Made by a program: the position numbers and the translations under genes. Below the pieces are notes generated by a model. That model did not search any database. It was not told where the DNA came from and saw only the letters and a list, made by a program, of their open reading frames with translations. A stretch of DNA of 64,000 nucleotides from Isoetes taiwanensis. Lineage: Eukaryota; Streptophyta; Lycopodiopsida; Isoetales; Isoetaceae. Positions within the stretch are counted from its first letter, which is position 1; each line of letters opens with the position of its first letter. Location of the stretch: NCBI GenBank assembly GCA_021234155.1, contig JAJEKV010000013.1, positions 15,541,877 to 15,605,876 on the forward strand, given 5' to 3'. Positions 1-10,739 of this stretch are shown here, piece by piece.

Positions 1-104
1 CTGCACGAATATCAGAAAAAACAATTGGAGGGTCTGTTAGGGAAGCCGTCTGTGCATGTGGAGTTGCCCTGGGCACTGTTGTATGGTCTCCGGCCTTTCC
101 CACA
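1..104 (+). pseudogene. LINE ORF2 fragment, upstream part
   Basis: Base 1 starts inside an open frame (LHEYQKKQLEGLL..., ending ...LLYGLRPFP). The frame stops at the inverted end of a DNA transposon at 105. It resumes after that transposon at 21,619 as ...SPFLTGVLRAWDHVS. The two halves together read like the region after the reverse transcriptase in plant L1-type ORF2 proteins, so this is one LINE interrupted by a 21.5-kb insertion. The LINE assignment rests mainly on the downstream half and its poly(A) tail. The upstream end lies outside the window. Confidence 0.6.
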
Positions 105-139
105 TGCATTAGAGGAAAATTGAGATCAGCTTTTGTCCC
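105..139 (+). repeat. Left terminal inverted repeat of outer transposon
   Basis: Starts TGCATTAGAGGAAAA. About 33 of 35 positions match the inverted copy at 21,584-21,618. The flank up to base 104 is LINE coding sequence. Confidence 0.8.
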
Positions 140-465
140 TATAAGGGAAATGCCACGTCATTTTTTTTCCATTTTCCATGTCATCCTTCTTATGTAGTTA
201 ATGCAAAATAAATACCATTTTTTACTCAACAACTCAACAACCTATGTATTTAATATACCTAACTAAATCCATTTATTTAATGCTTTTTGTTAACCCTCTT
301 CGTAAAGGACACATTATTATCCACGTTTGCTAGAAATAGCAAAGCTATGAGACCTCGATTTCTATCTATCCATGAATTGCCTTCGCGCTAAAACACAATT
401 GTCTCTCAAATTCTAATTCAAAGTTGCTCTTCTAAATTTGAACCTCCAAAAAACGAAATACAAAC
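140..465. other. AT-rich leader of the outer transposon, no gene seen
   Basis: Sub-terminal non-coding DNA between the left inverted end and the first gene. It contains TTTAATATA and similar AT-rich words that could act as a promoter for the + strand gene starting at 466 or 592, but no specific promoter can be defended from sequence alone. Confidence 0.4.
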
Positions 466-2119
466 ATGGCATCGAGCCTCCAAAACCGGAATTCAAATAT
501 GGCGCCTCCCTGGTTGCATGGAATTTTGAAGGTTCAACTCCTTCGATTGAAAGCTTTCCATTCTATTCTAACTCAAGTTCATGTTTTCACAATGACAGAA
601 ATTAGAATCTCTTTGCCATCTAAAGATTATGCACCAGTTTGGTGCAGGAAAGGAGGTGGATTGAAGCAAAAAGTGGACGAGAACCTGCTAAGAATTCTAG
701 GTGCAAAGCATGCAGATATATGGGCAAGAGGAGATATATATCCACGGGATCCTATCACTGGCCAATTTCCTAAATTCGACTCTGTAAGTGCTTTGGTGAA
801 GTTTTGTTGTGAAGGCAGATATGGTTTGCTAGGATACTGTGAGAATATGAATAATTATATTCAACAGCTTTGTTTTAGAATTCATGAGTCACAAGTGCAA
901 AATGAAAATTACAGTATATTGAAATGGGTCTTTGATCAGACCGAAATACCACGGCTAATTGGGCTCTATGAATCAGGAGAATTGTTAAAAGTTGATGGCT
1001 ATGGTTCTTTCAAAATCAGGTTTCATTTGGCTTTAGATCTAAAGACTGAGAAGGCAATGTATAACATATCATCTACACCTCTGCAAACTCATAGCAATTG
1101 TATTTATTGCATGTACAAACTGAAAGAAAAAAAAGGAGGCAGAAGTAAGAGTACCTTATGTAACCAAGAATTACCGCCCGATAGGGACCAGAAGGATCCA
1201 AACTTTAATGCTATATTACCAATTCCCCTAGACAGAGTCCACTTCTGCACATTGCATGCATTGGTCAGAATTGTGGAGAAAGTGATCCACCATAGTTGCT
1301 GTTTTGTGTGGAATATTAAAGGTAAGAAAGAAAGGGAGGAATGAATAGCAAGAGTGGAGAAGGTTCTGTCAGAGGCCGAATTACATGGTGGTTTTGTTAC
1401 ATTGGAGAAGGATGAGAAGAAGTCAATGAAGAGTTCAGTGCCTGCCAAAGTCTCTTTGGGTGGTGGCAAAGCACGATGTTTTCTGAAAAACATGGATCCA
1501 AAACAAAAAGGCATGTTCGAATTTGGAAAGAAGCTTGTGCGGTAGAAGGATAGAAACGGATAGAAACCTGATCAACCATTAAGAAATTAGAAGCATGGAA
1601 TGCTTTGTGGGTTAAATGCCACATTGCGAAAAACATTCTTTTAATTCAGAGGAAGCAAATGCTTTTAAAGATAAAGTTTCAAAGTTTACAGCAGCATATA
1701 TTGCAGCATGGGGAGAAAGTGAAGTCAGCCACTATATCCACATATTGCATGCGCATGGACCCTGGTTTGCCAAAACATATGGTAGTCTTGCGGTTTGGAA
1801 TACTGAAGGTATGGAAAAATCGCATAAACAAGCAAAAGCAGCCTTCCATAGAGCAACGCAAAGAGGTGGCAGTACATTGACATCTAAACCCTTGTATCAA
1901 ATGAATCAATGGTTCTATAGGAGATTGATTGCGAGGCATGAGAGAAATGTTAGACGAAGAGCAAATCCAGTTGTAGATAAGGCTATAAGTGAGTTGTCAA
2001 AAAAAAAGGAAAAGGGAAGCTTGGATGAAGTCAAATGGCAAGGCAACACAAATGGAATGGAGATCAAGAAGACAACGAGTTGGAAGCAGCTGGAAATTGG
2101 AATACATACCTTCATGTAA
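466..2119 (+). pseudogene. Decayed transposase-like gene of the outer element
   Basis: Frame 1 reads 292 aa from 466 (an internal Met at 592 is an alternative start). It hits a TGA at 1342, continues in the same frame to a TAG at about 1543, then shifts frame to 1616-2119. The N-terminal part has a Cys-rich patch (HSNCIYCMYKLKEKKGG) followed by LDRVHFCTLHALVRIVEKVIH. The C-terminal part has SHYIHILHAHGPWFA and GSLAVWNTEGMEKSHKQ. Histidine-rich helices followed by a GxEKSH-type motif recall the last acidic residue of DDE/RNase-H-fold transposases in lineage-spread eukaryotic DNA transposons. I infer it is the element's own transposase, now inactive (one stop, at least two frameshifts). I cannot name the superfamily. 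Confidence 0.5.
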
Positions 2120-2199
2120 ACCTTCAGATACCTGCTATGTTGCATATGCCACGGCATGCCTAAATTGTGAATCATATTCATATTGTCACAAGGTGCATG

Positions 2200-2447
2200 T
2201 CATAGTTTTAGTTTATTAGTTTCTGCTACCTCTTGAAGAAAATCTGCTATTCCTTTCCGTTCTAGACATTTAAAGCCAGAGCTTTCAAAGAACTCCAATA
2301 CATTGTCACAGGGGCCATTGTAGACAATTTTGCCCTCCGAAAGCAAAATTACATCATCAAATAGCTCAAATGTCTCTGGTGTTGGCTGAAGAATTGACAT
2401 CAATACTGTACTTTGCATGACATGGACTGTGCAAACTTGGCTGCATT
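2200..2447 (-). pseudogene. ABCG/PDR-type transporter fragment (one exon)
   Basis: The minus strand encodes [19 protein letters not shown] followed by [21 protein letters not shown] and [17 protein letters not shown], ending in ADFLQEV. This is the stretch after the first nucleotide-binding domain of plant full-size ABCG (pleiotropic drug resistance) transporters, covering the switch (H-loop) region. The fragment is flanked by plausible splice sites: an AG acceptor near 2447 and a GT donor after the codons for LQE at 2229-2228. The frame then runs into a stop at 2200. No other PDR exon is visible nearby, so this is probably a captured or leftover exon-sized piece of a host gene inside the transposon, not a working transporter. 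Confidence 0.85.
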
Positions 2448-3397
2448 AATAGAATGCATGCATTAACAGATGGGAGTTACTGTGGTTTCTAAACTCACTC
2501 TACAGCTGGATGATATACCAATGCCTTAGATGCTAGTGTGCACAATTTGAATTAGCCAAGAAGCCTGTCACAGTTAAAGCTCTTCTCGTGCAGAATGGAA
2601 TAAAATTTTATGTTTGCAACACTGTGGTCCTGTGGATAACTTGATTAGCTTTGATGTGGTCAATGTGCCAATGTTTCCTGCTATGTCCCCTTGGGAGCTG
2701 CAACACTTTTGATGTTGTCTGTGCTTCAGAGTTGCATGATTTTAAAAGCTTAAAAGTACTTAGTTTACAGCTTTAGTAGAATCCACATATTGTTTCTATT
2801 TAGCAGGGCAGGGGTATTTATCTTAAGCCTAGCTAGTCCAACCAAGATTTTTCAACAAAGTGACCTCTCCGACTCAGATGGTGTAAAAGATCACAGTAGC
2901 AACCAAAAGATGCAAACTTAAAGCAAAAGGAACACCAATGCTGCAGACCTGGTGTTATACAATAGAGATGCTTGAAAGAGGAAGCGCTTGGTAATGTGTT
3001 AGCTTCTGATATATTTAATCCAACATGCAGGGCCTTAATCTACACAAAGAAATATATTCTGCAGGACCTTATTCTTAGTCTTATTCTTATGTAGAGAGAG
3101 CATGCATATTGAGAAACTCGGTTGCATCAATATAAACATGTCACAAAAAGATGTCTTACAGCACCCATCTTCAATTGAGATGAAACATCCGATGGAAAGC
3201 TCATAGGACGTTGGCACACAGTGGCTGCATTATAAACAATTGTATCAAAGGTGAGCAAACCACCATCCTACAAAGAAATTGGATGCTGAAAACCTGAAAA
3301 GCAATATTTTGGCATGCCTAGATCCCAGCTGGCTCACCTATATGATATGCACTAGGGCATCCATCACAAAGTACAAGCTTCCCACCGCCACCACATA
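2448..3397. other. Non-coding interval of the outer element
   Basis: No supported ORF, RNA gene or tandem repeat seen. The interval ends at the TTAG target site of the inner transposon. Confidence 0.5.
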
Positions 3398-3401
3398 TTA
3401 G

Positions 3402-3427
3402 GGGTGAAAGCATGTTGTAATGGAACA
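3402..3427 (+). repeat. Left terminal inverted repeat, inner transposon
   Basis: Matches the reverse complement of 16,709-16,734 at 25 of 26 bases. Preceded by TTAG at 3398-3401. Confidence 0.92.
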
Positions 3428-3676
3428 CCCTGGGTGTCCCCCCTGTCCCCCCTAAAAATGTGGTGGGAGATATCAAATTTGTGGTGCGATTTTAAATGTT
3501 TGTTTGGCGCCTAGTGCATGTACTGCCCGGATTCAATCATTTCTTGAACTGCAACAACCCGATTCCCACGCCACCCGTCCCATTCCAATTTCCTACGCCA
3601 CCCGTCCCATTCCAATCTCCACCTAACCGATTCCTAAACCCACGATCCACCCGCGCCTTTCCCGAAACACACGGCT

Positions 3677-6600
3677 ATGGCGCTTAATCCGGTTGTGGAT
3701 CAATTCGGTTCATACTTTGAATCATTTAATTTGGAAGCAAATCTGCCTAAAATCTCAAACCGGAGCACAGGTAAGAGAAAGAGAACTCCAGAACAAGAAC
3801 GGGAACATAAAAGACGCCAAACGAAAAGAAAAAGGGAAGCTAAAGAAGAAGTAGCAAAAATTGCATCAGCAGAGGGAGGATCCACCAGAACGGCCTCTAC
3901 TAGGTGTCAGATGGTGTTGAAATTATTATCTTCATTTCATAGCACCACTAAAGGCTTGGCTGACAGTGATAAGAAAGAGGTTTTATGAGATTTTCTGGAA
4001 GATGACACAATGGACAACGTACTTGTTGAAGAGCTGAAAGATATGCAAGCCAAGAGCATTGTGGTCAGCAACCTCAGGGCTTCCATTCAACTTGTGAAGA
4101 AGTCTAACAGCAATGACAGTTTAGCAGCCAAGAGTAGTTGCCTTGCTATGGCCGTAAGAGGAAGCATTAATACCGAAAGTGCTAATCACTGTCGGTGCTT
4201 TCGGGATTTTGATAAAAGCTGGCGGGTGTTCATCCTAGGAATCTTACCAAAGCAAAATTGAAGAGGAAGAGATAGATTGCAAAGGGGAAATGGGTTTTGT
4301 ACAAAAGAGTTAGAAGAAGCGGATGCAATTCCCAATAATCATCATAGAACTTGTCAGGCAATTTTTGGACCGAAAAGCGATAGGGGTCTCTCCAATGCAA
4401 AGGATGTTAAGTTCGGAAGATTGGAGCGAAATGTAAGAGAGGATCATGCCACTCACTATCTGGAAGAATCACGGGGTTATTTCATTTCTTCATCTTCACC
4501 ACATTTTTTATTGTTAATGTGGTATGTGGTATGTGGTTAGTGATTGCTTGTGATATGTGGTTGGTGTGGTTAGTGATTGCTCGTGGTGTGTGGTGCCTAT
4601 TAATGTTGTGATATATGATATGTGCTTTGCCTAGTGTGGTGAGGCCGCGTGGTGTGTAAAATAAACGCTATAAATATAAGCTTTGTGGTGCCTAGTGTGG
4701 TGAATAAAATGGTGTAAAATACATCTGTAATATATGCTATGTGGTGCCTAGTGTGGTGAAAAATATGGTGAAAAATAAATGCTCTAAATATACGCTTTGT
4801 GGTGCCTAGTGTGGTGAATAACATGGTGTAAAATAAATCTTTGTAATATATGTTATGTGGTGCCTAGTGTGGTGAATAACATGGTGTAAAATAAATCTTG
4901 TAATATATTCTATGTGGTGCCTAGTGTGGTGAAAAATATGGTGTAAAATAAATCTTTGTAATATATGCTATGTGGTGCCTAGTGTGGTGAAAAATATGGT
5001 GTGCAATAAATTATGTATTATATGCTTTGTGGTGCCTAGTGTGGTGAATAACGAGGTGTAAGATGAGCGTCATAATATATGCTATGTGGTGCCTAGTGTG
5101 GTGAAAAATATGGTGTACAATAAATTATTTATTATATGCTTTGTGGTGCCTAGTGTGGTGAATAACGAGGTGTAAGATGAATGTCTGTAATATATGCTAT
5201 GTGGTAACTAGTGTGGTGGAAAATGTAGTGTGCAATAAATATCTTGATCACCTTGTTATCTTCCTTGCGATTTACAATTGTTCAGAAAATTCAAGGCGGA
5301 ACATCCTAGTGTTATGATCAAACAGAGGATGTTTGAAAAGTTGAAACCATGGTTTGTTGTAAAATTAAAGGACTTCAATAGTTCTTTGCTTTGTATATAC
5401 CATGTTAGAATCACAGATGCTAATAGATGGCTTCAATAGTATGAGAACTAAGCACCCAAAAGCTGCGGCACTTGTCGACTTTGCGGTCGGATTTATATAT
5501 GGTGAATCTTGGTCGTCTGAATACAAAATAAGTAGCACAAGAAGTGCGTGGCGGGGAATTTTATGTGAGAAAACTAGCTTCCAACCTTACCATAAGAGGA
5601 ATGCATTACGGGTGAGTGTAAAGAGTGTGGGATTAAGAAGTTCCCTATCGCCCACATGAACAATCTAGTGATAGTGGCATGGTGAAGTGGGAATACCTAG
5701 ACTATGAAAAAAGCGTATTGGGAGATGGCAGCAAGAAGTCTAAGCTCGTTCACCAACACAATGAAACCGCAAGTCTTCCATTGGTGAACAAAATGTTGGA
5801 GAAGCTTCCAAAATTTCCTTTACACAACCCGGATATAAGTGGCGAGCGAGGCCGATTACAAAGAACTCCTTGATAACTTGCACGGAGATGCTTACCTATC
5901 CGTGGTTGACTTCAGCAGAGAATTATACTTTTAAGGAGCGAGAATGAAGTTCAGTCCATCTTGTTGGGTCAACAACCGATAACTATATTTGTTCAAATAA
6001 CCTATCGGGTTGATCCGAGCAGACACCATTGAGAAGGAAACACACTACTATGTGTCCGGATGATAGGGAACATGACACACTTTTTGTTCAACATTGTTTT
6101 ATGAAACATTTTGAGTACTTAAAGCGAAAAGGCAATGTCCCCAAACAAAGCACTATGTATTTTCGGATGGTCTTTGCATCACAATTCAAAGCGGCGGATC
6201 ATTTTATTTTGTTGGAAGGTACGGTTGTGATCTGAGAGGTCAACATGATGTGGAACTTCTTTGGATCAAACCATGGAAAAGGTGAACATGATGGGAAGGC
6301 GGCATAATTGAAAAAGATGGATCACGAGGTCTGGTTTAAACATCCTGACATTAAACTAGATAATGCCCATGATGTGGTGAAAATTGCAGAGAAACAATTT
6401 CAATGTGGTACATCTGAGTGGACTGAAAATGGAAGAAAAGTTTGTAGATACTTTTGGGAAATAAAACACGAGGATATCAACGGGGAAAAGGCTTGGGGTG
6501 CGAGAGATTTTGAAAACCGAGGCAAATTCATTCAAATCCATGGATTGACCACGAAATCCAACCACGACTACATACCAGAAAGCTATCATGTTTTTGCAGC

Positions 6601-7152
6601 AATTGTTTGGATGGAAAATGGGACATGTATGAGAACAAATTGTATGTAGATGAATGGAACCTTGTAGTCGTTGAACCATCCTCCAATGTTCATGCGGATG
6701 TGGAAGAGACCCCCAAGTCTACCAGGCCACTATACTCAACCTTGGCAAATGTACTTGCAGAAGCACTTAGAGAAGGAGACAGCTTTGCAGTTGCTGCACC
6801 TAAAGGGAATGAGGAGGATTCTGTATTTTGGATGTTGCTATGCACCAAGCCCAAATTTGAAACTGAAAACGACTTCAAGCAGAACGGAAACTTGTTTATG
6901 AGAGGTGAAACCGTTGTGGAGGGCATTTACTATAGAAAGAAGCCTCGGTCAAAGGTGATGTATGAGTTGTTGACAAACGAGCCAAAGTCACTTGTATTCT
7001 CTACTCAAATTTGTGTTATTCGAGTTCCCATGCAGCAGATCAAGAAAGGTGCTCGAACTGTTTACAGGCTAGACCAGGCAGATGAGGAAAAGATTCTAGA
7101 AAACTTGCCCGAGGTTTTATCTGATGAAGATAGCATGTCTGATGAAGAATAG
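3677..7152 (+). pseudogene. Decayed transposase-like gene of the inner element (HGKGEHDG family)
   Basis: The N-terminal ORF (3677-3985) has a basic, Lys/Arg-rich segment (residues about 30-60) that could be a nuclear signal and coiled coil. Frames then continue, broken, to about 4480. A likely intron containing the 58-bp minisatellite ends at the TTCAG acceptor near 5284. Next comes KFKAEHPSVMIKQRMFEKLK, a shifted segment ending in GFNSMRTKHPKAA, and a CxxC-type segment near 5610. WNFFGSNHGKGEHDGKAA (about 6250-6306) leads into an ORF at 6308-6649 and then 6607-7152. The motif order (FKxxHPxVxIxxRxFExLKP, a Cys patch, then xHGKGxxDGxG) is shared with transposase-like proteins scattered in plants and invertebrates. 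Several stops and frameshifts make it inactive. The family resemblance is from memory and should be searched. Confidence 0.6.
4570..5240 (+). repeat. 58-bp minisatellite (GTGGTGCCTAGTGTGGTG units)
   Basis: The core GTGGTGCCTAGTGTGGTG recurs every 57-59 bp at 4685, 4741, 4800, 4857, 4915, 4973, 5030, 5087 and 5146, with degenerate units on both sides (about 11 in all). Between cores lies AT-rich spacer (AATAACATGGTGTAAAATAA...). Alternate units differ in the same way (CATGG versus CGAGG variants), which suggests multi-unit amplification. It sits inside the likely intron of the transposase-like gene. Confidence 0.92.
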
Positions 7153-7344
7153 TTGAACATATTCTTACAGGTTAAAATATGATTCAGAAATTTTGAATAT
7201 ATGTTGTTGTGTCTTGCCTTGTTATCTTATAATATAAGAAACTCAATTCCATGCTCAATTGTATTTTGATGTCCCTTGTTTCAATGTAATATGTTTGCTT
7301 TTGATGTAATATGTAATTGTATTTTGATGTCCCTGATGTAACAT

Positions 7345-7422
7345 GCGCCAGGTTCACCACATGTTTCACCACATGTGTCACCACATGTATTTCACCACAT
7401 GTTTCACCACGTGTTTCACTTT
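7345..7422 (+). repeat. TTCACCACATGT short tandem cluster
   Basis: Five near copies of TTCACCACATGT, 12-16 bp apart, just after the end of the transposase-like gene. It has the same CACCAC core as the other repeat clusters of this element. Confidence 0.85.
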
Positions 7423-7719
7423 CTGTCTCTTCCCCCGAGACAGATAGATCCTTCTGAATAGCTTTTCCACTGAAATGCTTTCCTTTTCCTTAAATTCTCT
7501 CGGTCCCATCAATTCCTCTCATCATCCTTTGGGCTGACAGCGTGCAAAAAATCATTATGGGATGGCGAAAATTAATGACCTCGGGCAACCCAAAAGGCGA
7601 GATGCCATTCTTCTTGCTCCCGACCCGAGTTTCTGATTTATTACGCGATTCGAGAGCGACTTCTGATTTCTGGCGGCGGGGTCCTTGGGGAAGCGGTTCT
7701 GTTTTCTGATTGGGTGGGA

Positions 7720-8396
7720 AGCGGTTTACGACTTACGGCCTTCGGCTACTTCAGCGGCGGACATAGCCAACTTCACCTCTTGGATCTTTGCAAAGCGATG
7801 GAGTGCGGAATGGGACAATGTGACCCGAGAGAAGAAGAGCCCATAATACCTAAGCGTCTTTGTCCGATTTTCAGCCATGCGAGAATGGATGGACATCCTC
7901 GAACAACGAAATTTCTCTATTCACCCGGATGAGAATATGACCACAGAAATGCTGAAAACTCTCACCAGGAGGATGAATTGTACACCGGACCTCCCAGACC
8001 TCTCAACTTACTCTGCTGCCACTGAAATTTTTACACACCAGCATCTTTGGCCCATTTCTCATACTATTGACCAGGATCTGCAAAGGTTGAGACCTTTTTA
8101 CGCTTAATGGCTACCAAGCCTTTACGCTAGGCGAGGTTACGCTTTTGTTATGATAGGTTGTTTACTGAGGGACCAATTCCTTCACTTGGGGATATGTTCT
8201 ATCATCACAAGGGCTTGCGGGATGCACATGGAGAAAATTGCTATTACGTTTGGTAGCCTTTGCACCATTATGGTTTTGCTTTCCCTCGAATGGGATGAAA
8301 TAAGGGCAAAAAGTGACCCGTGGCCACTGATCGGTGATCATAGAAGATGACGAGGAGGAGCTGGACCCAGATCTCTTTTTGATAGACCCACGGGAA
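7720..8396 (+). pseudogene. Unrecognised broken ORF of the inner element
   Basis: Two frames together read a plausible protein: SAADIANFTSWIFAKRWSAE, a stop, then FVRFSAMREWMDILEQRN to a stop at 8105-8107. Further on, IIEDDEEELDPDLFLIDPRE (8339-8396) looks like an acidic C-terminus in another frame. I recognise no family. It may be a remnant of an element gene or a captured host fragment. At least three breaks separate the pieces. Confidence 0.3.
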
Positions 8397-8745
8397 TGAA
8401 AGCAAGTGTATATAAAAAGTTTTGTTTCTCATGTAATCTGAAATGTTTAATACAAATCCTCGCTTGTAATCTGAAATGTAACCTTATGTAATCATTTTAT
8501 ATGTTTAATATAAATCTTCACTCTTCAATCTTCACTGTTTAATTGACAGGGTGAAAGTGACACACGGAAAAATTACATTAAGGATGAACAGAATGGGACA
8601 GAGAAACACATGATGAAACCCACCATTGGAAATCTGTCACATCAAATGCAAGGTCAATCATTCAAAAGCTGGCTGTGCAGGAAAGATTGGAGGGAAACCC
8701 TAAATCTAGTTTTGCATGCAGACACTGGCTTATCCCAATCCAGTT

Positions 8746-9333
8746 ATGGCGGAAGAAAACAGAAGGAGACCACGAGCACAAACAATTTCGCCAGTTCAAA
8801 TGCAGTCGCATCTGGTAGGACCTATACTGGAGCAAATAAACCAGGAACAGAGGCGGATATTAGAGGAGCGGAGGACCCATGAATTCCGAGGTAGTGATAG
8901 GTGGTTGCCTTTCTTTGTAGTAGAATGTGATTTCTATATTACTAATGATGTTGTTTTACACAGATGCAGTCATGAGACTTAACAGAGCTGGTGCAGCCGA
9001 CAGGGATCTGGGGGTGGCGTATGATTCTGAGGATGAGTTCGCAGCTCTCTCCATGCTTGAGGAAGAGGATATGTTCATCCAACTAAAGCAGGAAATGATC
9101 CATGCTTCAACCATTAAAAAAGTGCTCAACAGGCCAGATGCATGGAGACACAACAACCTGAGACAATACTTTATGAATCTGTATCATAGTGGGAGCAGAA
9201 ATGAGAAGCTCATGTTTTAGTGTTGCTGGATTTCACCAACTATTCAGCAGAAAAACTTGATCTCATCTTGAACATACTTGGAAGAAGAAGAGTTACAGAT
9301 CTCACAATGCAGGATCTGATTGAGGCCCAGTAA
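8746..9333 (+). pseudogene. Two-exon acidic ORF of the inner element, one frameshift
   Basis: ATG at 8746 opens MAEENRRRPRAQTISPVQMQ. A GT...AG intron is placed at 8891-8963: exon 1 ends ...THEFR in phase 1 and exon 2 restores DAVMRLNRAG. Exon 2 is acidic (SEDEFAALSMLEEEDMFIQL) and helical. Near 9216 a one-base shift is needed to continue from NEKLM into LVLLDFTNYSAEKLDL and RRRVTDLTMQDLIEAQ, with a natural stop at 9331-9333. The product would be about 170 aa. I recognise no domain. It follows the transposase-like gene on the same strand, so it may be the element's second protein. The single break could be mutation or a sequencing error. Confidence 0.5.
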
Positions 9334-9467
9334 CTGTATGTCATCATTAACCTCTTCAAAACAGCTATTATTATATCTCTAATGCATTTTGATAATACTA
9401 GAAGCTCAGGGTTATAGTTTTCCCTGATTTTTCTGCATACTTCATTTCACAAGAAGTATGAACTATT

Positions 9468-9737
9468 CTACCGGGTATGGTAGATTTCCATATGTATTTT
9501 TCTCCCTTTGAAATGTAAAAACAACGTTTGCATCACCACAGCTTCACCACAATTTTCACCACATTTTTCGCCACAGCTTTCACCACAGATTTCACCATAA
9601 TCAGCCAGGGGCATTGACCATTTTTTGACCCGGTCAGAAAATGGAATGGCTCTCAGATTCCTGATAGTATCTTGACTGATTTTGGTGACAGCAATATATG
9701 GATCCCAAATTAGGTCCCTGAATTGATATGAGGCCAA
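9468..9737 (-). CDS. Hypothetical 89-aa ORF, doubtful
   Basis: The first 45 residues (ASYQFRDLIWDPYIAVTKIS...) have a protein-like composition. The rest is a translation of CACCAC repeats (GESCGEKCGENCGE). There is no recognised domain and no clear splice sites, so it may be a chance ORF or a relic exon. Confidence 0.2.
   Translation of the reverse strand: MASYQFRDLIWDPYIAVTKISQDTIRNLRAIPFSDRVKKWSMPLADYGEICGESCGEKCGENCGEAVVMQTLFLHFKGRKIHMEIYHTR
9530..9600 (+). repeat. TTCACCACA short tandem cluster
   Basis: Six near copies of TTCACCACA in about 70 bp, related to the cluster at 7345-7422. Confidence 0.8.
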
Positions 9738-10206
9738 AATTCATTAAGCTCTGCTTTGTGCAAAGATTCTTGCAAGGCCACTAACTTTTGCTTCAGGGAA
9801 TTCTGTGTTTTTCTTTTCAGTTTCTTTTGAACTCTATTTCTTTTGAACCCGAGCCACCCATCTCATATTTTCCTATTTGCTGCTGGTTACCATATTTTGT
9901 TAGTGTGCAGATCATAGAGTCTGCACCTTCAAATTCCTTGTTTGCATTTTATAATTAATGACAAAAATTTCAGCTAACTGAAAGAACAGTGGAAACTCAG
10001 ACAACAGTTAAAGCAAAAAAAATAGTCACAACAGCTGTAGAGAAGAGGAGTTCTGTCATTAATGAAAAAGCTTTACAAAAAATGGAGTCACAAGGACTAT
10101 TGCAAAACAAGTTCTGTATTTAATTAAAAAGCTTTACAAAGAATAGTCACAAGGACTATTGCCAAAAAAATTGAAACCAGGGATTACAAAAAACAAGGCT
10201 TGATCT
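9738..10206. other. Non-coding interval of the inner element
   Basis: Contains a diverged short repeat (AAAGCTTTACAAA.AAT.GAGTCACAAGGACTATTGC at about 10,070 and 10,130) but no supported gene. Confidence 0.45.
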
Positions 10207-10530
10207 TCAGGCGGGGGCCATCTTCAGCTCTATATGGAGGTCGTCCTCCATGGCATACATCTTCATTTCGAGGAGTCGCTCCTCGTCATCATAACCTGCA
10301 TGCACCCACTCAATCACCCGCAACGAAGCGACAGCCTGTGCATCCTTCTCCACCTCTGGAGGAGTGAACTTCGCCCTGACTGTAACCAGGTGGCCTCCGG
10401 AGGAAGACACGGATTCTCCGGAGGAAGACACGGATCCTTCGGAGGAAGACACGGACCGTGCTAGCGGCAGAGGAGCAGGCACCATGGCCGGGATAGTATT
10501 CCTGCGCGGTGTAGTCTTGAACTTGGCCAT
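10207..10530 (-). CDS. Hypothetical 107-aa protein of the inner element
   Basis: I chose the internal Met at 10,530 (MAKFKTTPRRNTIPAMV) because the longer upstream frame only translates CACCAC repeats. The product has a basic N-terminus, then three tandem Ser-rich units (SSSEGSV, SSSGESV, SSSGGHL; 21-bp DNA repeats at about 10,390-10,455). A charged C-terminus (EVEKDAQAVASLRVIEWVHA, then DDEERLLEMKMYAMEDD) follows. No family is recognised. It is intact and convergent with the + strand genes. It may encode an accessory protein of the element. Confidence 0.35.
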   Translation of the reverse strand: MAKFKTTPRRNTIPAMVPAPLPLARSVSSSEGSVSSSGESVSSSGGHLVTVRAKFTPPEVEKDAQAVASLRVIEWVHAGYDDEERLLEMKMYAMEDDLHIELKMAPA

Positions 10531-10739
10531 GGCGGAAGTGAAGGAGATGGACGGAATGGGGAAGGAGTGAAGGAGATGGCGGAATAAATGATGGGGAGGG
10601 AATGGACGGAATGAAGCTGCAGGGCAGAATTTTGGGAATAAAAGGGATGCAAAATCGTAGGCATGCATACGATTTTGGGAATGAGGCAGAAGAGGAAAGG
10701 GACGTTTGCATGCATATGATTGCACACCTCGGGAGCCGA

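Noticed and set aside
3360-3440. PIF/Harbinger assignment for the 13.3-kb element (TTA next to GGGG)
   Set aside because: TTA also fits, but the fourth base G is shared and both related MITEs show 4-bp duplications that are not TTA/TAA.
4600-4824. Minus-strand ORF rich in His-Thr
   Set aside because: Pure translation of the 58-bp minisatellite.
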